A stretch of 25,158 nucleotides of DNA, from contig CAZOHN010000034.1 of assembly GCA_964579325.1 (NCBI GenBank), forward strand, positions 1 through 25,158, given 5' to 3'. The notes under the pieces were generated by a model. It was not told where the DNA came from, searched no databases, and saw only the letters and a list, made by a program, of their open reading frames with translations. Each line of letters opens with the position of its first letter. The first letter of the stretch is position 1. Made by a program: the position numbers and the translations under genes. This stretch comes from CAZOHN01 sp964579325. Its GTDB lineage: Bacteria > Pseudomonadota > Alphaproteobacteria > Rhodobacterales > Rhodobacteraceae. Below are positions 23,574 to 25,158 of this stretch, piece by piece.

Positions 23574-24349
23574 TCTGTCCCGTTCTCTTTATTGTATCGG
23601 TGGATGACCGTGAGCCCGTGCATCGTCAGGTCGTCCTCGACTGTATCAAATAGGTCTTCGCCCTGCGCGAACAACGGAGCGAGGCCACCGGTGCCGATCA
23701 CCTGCATGGAACGGCCGTACTCTGCCTTGATCCGGGCGCACATTTCCCGGACGAGGCCGATGTAGCCCCAGTAGACGCCTGACTGCATGCAGGCAACCGT
23801 GTTCGTTCCGATCACTTTCTCGGGCCGCGAGATGTCGACGTGCGGCAGCGCCGCCGCCGCCATATGCAGCGCCTCGAGGCTGAGGTTGACGCCCGGCGCT
23901 ATGACGCCGCCGATATACGCGCCGTCCGCAGCCGCTACGTCGAAAGTCGTGGCGGTGCCGAAGTCCACCACGATCAGATCGCCGCCGTGGCGGTCGAAGG
24001 CACCCGTTGTGTTCACCAGCCGGTCCGGGCCGACCTGCGTGCCGGGGTCGACCCGCGGCGGATGTGGCAGCAGGCAGCCGGGCTTGCCGACGACGATGGG
24101 CCGGGTCCCGAAGTAGCGGTCCGCGAGGACGCGCAGGTTGAACACGACCCGCGGCACGGTCGAGGAAACGATCACGTCGGTAATGTCGGCTTCGATTCCC
24201 TTGAGCTTCATCAGCGTCGAGAGCCAGGTGTAGTATTCGTCCGCCGTCCGCATATGGCTGGTCGAGGCCCGCCATGTGGCGACGAAGTTGCTGCCATTCC
24301 AGATCGCAAAGACGGTGTTGGTGTTGCCGCAGTCGATGCACAGGAGCAT
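23570..24349 (-). CDS. coaX: Type III pantothenate kinase
   Basis: A 259-aa ASKHA-fold kinase that phosphorylates pantothenate in the first step of coenzyme A synthesis. It has the N-terminal phosphate motif CIDCGNTNT (4-12), the Gly-rich PHPPRVDPGTQVGPDRLVNT region with the substrate-binding GPDR, the DFGTATTFDV motif, GGVIAPGVNLSLEAL, and VIGTGGLAPLF near the end. CoaX is insensitive to feedback by CoA, unlike CoaA. ATG 24349 starts the family homology (MLLCIDCGNT) and is preceded by GAGGG; the frame extending upstream is only antisense to nothing known and runs into birA. It lies 13 bases after birA and overlaps the RNase J start by 4 bases. Confidence 0.96.
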   Translation of the reverse strand: MLLCIDCGNTNTVFAIWNGSNFVATWRASTSHMRTADEYYTWLSTLMKLKGIEADITDVIVSSTVPRVVFNLRVLADRYFGTRPIVVGKPGCLLPHPPRVDPGTQVGPDRLVNTTGAFDRHGGDLIVVDFGTATTFDVAAADGAYIGGVIAPGVNLSLEALHMAAAALPHVDISRPEKVIGTNTVACMQSGVYWGYIGLVREMCARIKAEYGRSMQVIGTGGLAPLFAQGEDLFDTVEDDLTMHGLTVIHRYNKENGTE

Positions 24350-24362
24350 CCGCGCCCTCCCC

Positions 24363-25118
24363 TCAGAAATGGACCTCCGCCGCCGGTAGCGCGATGCGCC
24401 CCTCCGGCGTGCGGAGCACGATCGCGCCGGTGACGTCGATGGTCTCGAAGATCCCCGAGTGAGTGGCCGCTCCAGTCCGGGCCGAGACCGGCTCCCCAAG
24501 TCGCGCCGCCCGGGCAAGCCAGGCCTCACGGATCGGACCAAAGCCGAAGGTGGCAAGGCGGCGATCCCAGCGGTCGAAGGATTGCGCGAGTGCGTCCAGG
24601 AACGCTTCGGGCAATGCAGCGATGCCGGATTCCCTCAGAAGCGAGACGGGCCTGAGCGCGCCCGGTTCGACCTCGTCCACCCCGGGCGCACTGGCAAGGT
24701 TGACACCGATCCCGATGGCTAGGTGATGTACGCCCCCGTCGTTGCCAAGGCTCTCAAGGAGAATGCCGGCCACCTTGCCGCCGTTCAGCAGCACATCGTT
24801 CGGCCATTTGAGCGACAGCGCCTCGTCCGCGACGCCCATCGCCGCCATGGCATCCCACAGCGCGAGCGCCGCCACGAAGGACTTCAGCGCCGCATCGGCC
24901 GCCGACCCTTCAGGCCGCATCACCAGCGTCGCGGCGAAGTTGCCCGCCGGCATCGCCCAGGGCCGCCCGCGCCTCCCGCGAGCCGCTGTCTGGTGGTGCG
25001 CGAGAATCCAGGTCGGACCGGAGATGGTGGCCGCGATCCGGGCGGCCTCGGCGTTCGTGCTGTCGATCTCCTCCAGCACGACCCGCCCGAAGCCCTCGGG
25101 CCAGACCTCAGCGGACAA
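24363..25118 (-). CDS. birA: Biotin--[acetyl-CoA-carboxylase] ligase (BirA, catalytic-only form)
   Basis: A 251-aa biotin protein ligase that makes biotinyl-AMP and transfers biotin to the carrier protein of acetyl-CoA carboxylase and related enzymes. Motifs are DSTNAEAARIA (19-29), the adenylate loop ARGRRGRPW (46-54), KWPNDVLLNGGKVAGILLE and GIGVNLA. It has no N-terminal helix-turn-helix, so it is not a repressor of biotin genes. The start is taken as TTG 25118, overlapping the end of nuoN by 11 bases, because no ATG or GTG lies near the start of homology and the protein would otherwise lose its first strand. The ribosome site is weak (CGGAA), consistent with coupling to nuoN translation. 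Confidence 0.92.
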   Translation of the reverse strand: MSAEVWPEGFGRVVLEEIDSTNAEAARIAATISGPTWILAHHQTAARGRRGRPWAMPAGNFAATLVMRPEGSAADAALKSFVAALALWDAMAAMGVADEALSLKWPNDVLLNGGKVAGILLESLGNDGGVHHLAIGIGVNLASAPGVDEVEPGALRPVSLLRESGIAALPEAFLDALAQSFDRWDRRLATFGFGPIREAWLARAARLGEPVSARTGAATHSGIFETIDVTGAIVLRTPEGRIALPAAEVHF

Positions 25119-25158
25119 GGGTTTCCGCGGCGTAGGCCGCCAAGCCCTCGATGCCGAA
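25108..25158 (-). CDS. nuoN: NADH-quinone oxidoreductase subunit N, C-terminal end (partial)
   Basis: Only the last 16 codons are in the window: FGIEGLAAYAAETLVR, then TGA at 25110-25108. The frame is open to the edge. The ending resembles the tail of alphaproteobacterial NuoN, and the order nuoN, birA, coaX, RNase J is the usual one in Rhodobacterales, which is the main support. The 11-base overlap with birA suggests the housekeeping genes continue the complex I transcript. Confidence 0.65.
   Translation of the reverse strand, partial: FGIEGLAAYAAETLVR

Noticed and set aside
1..25158. CRISPR arrays, insertion sequences, prophage or integration sites
   Set aside because: No regularly spaced direct repeats, transposase or integrase motifs were seen; the partial tRNA-Leu is not followed by an integrase or a duplicated tRNA end.

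Overview
The window is a GC-rich, densely coded chromosomal segment of an alphaproteobacterium, most likely Rhodobacteraceae/Paracoccaceae. The evidence is strong G/C third-codon bias, a divergent Lrp-type putR/putA pair, a Hint-domain protein of the type common in this family, and the order nuoN-birA-coaX-RNase J at the right edge, which is the usual arrangement after the complex I operon in Rhodobacterales. Most of it reads as core metabolism and housekeeping. I see no prophage, insertion sequence, CRISPR array or defence island.

Left part (1-5500): the 5' half of tRNA-Leu(UAA) leaves the window on the minus strand. A secreted four-module envelope protein (YbaY-like, MliC-like, COG3650-like, META) follows. 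Then comes the proline catabolism module, PutR regulator divergent from the bifunctional PutA. PutA lacks a DNA-binding domain and carries a G/C-rich palindromic repeat inserted in frame between its aldehyde dehydrogenase core and C-terminal domain.

Middle (5500-15100): a rhomboid protease converges on an inositol-monophosphatase-family enzyme. A MetR-like LysR regulator is divergent from metF (methylene-THF reductase), which is followed by a PaaI-type thioesterase. On the minus strand an ornithine/lysine decarboxylase-like enzyme ends at an intrinsic terminator. It is followed by a form II CoxL-like molybdenum hydroxylase large subunit with no partner subunits, whose 3' end overlaps a DUF2235/Tle1-like alpha/beta hydrolase that starts at TTG. 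A compact Lrp/AsnC regulator is divergent from the decarboxylase.

Right part (15100-25158): an atypical SDR and an orphan FbpC/PotA-like ABC ATPase lie on the minus strand. Next are a Hint-fold protein that appears to have lost its catalytic residues, release factor 3, a small one-helix membrane protein with a strong Shine-Dalgarno, and an RhlE-like DEAD-box helicase with a 298-base upstream region. The RNase J, coaX and birA genes behind the nuoN tail are tightly packed or overlapping, so they are probably co-transcribed.

No clearly new multi-gene system is visible. The most unusual items are the in-frame repeat in putA, the degenerate Hint protein, the orphan molybdenum hydroxylase coupled to a lipase-like protein, and several palindromes placed at translation starts or stops.
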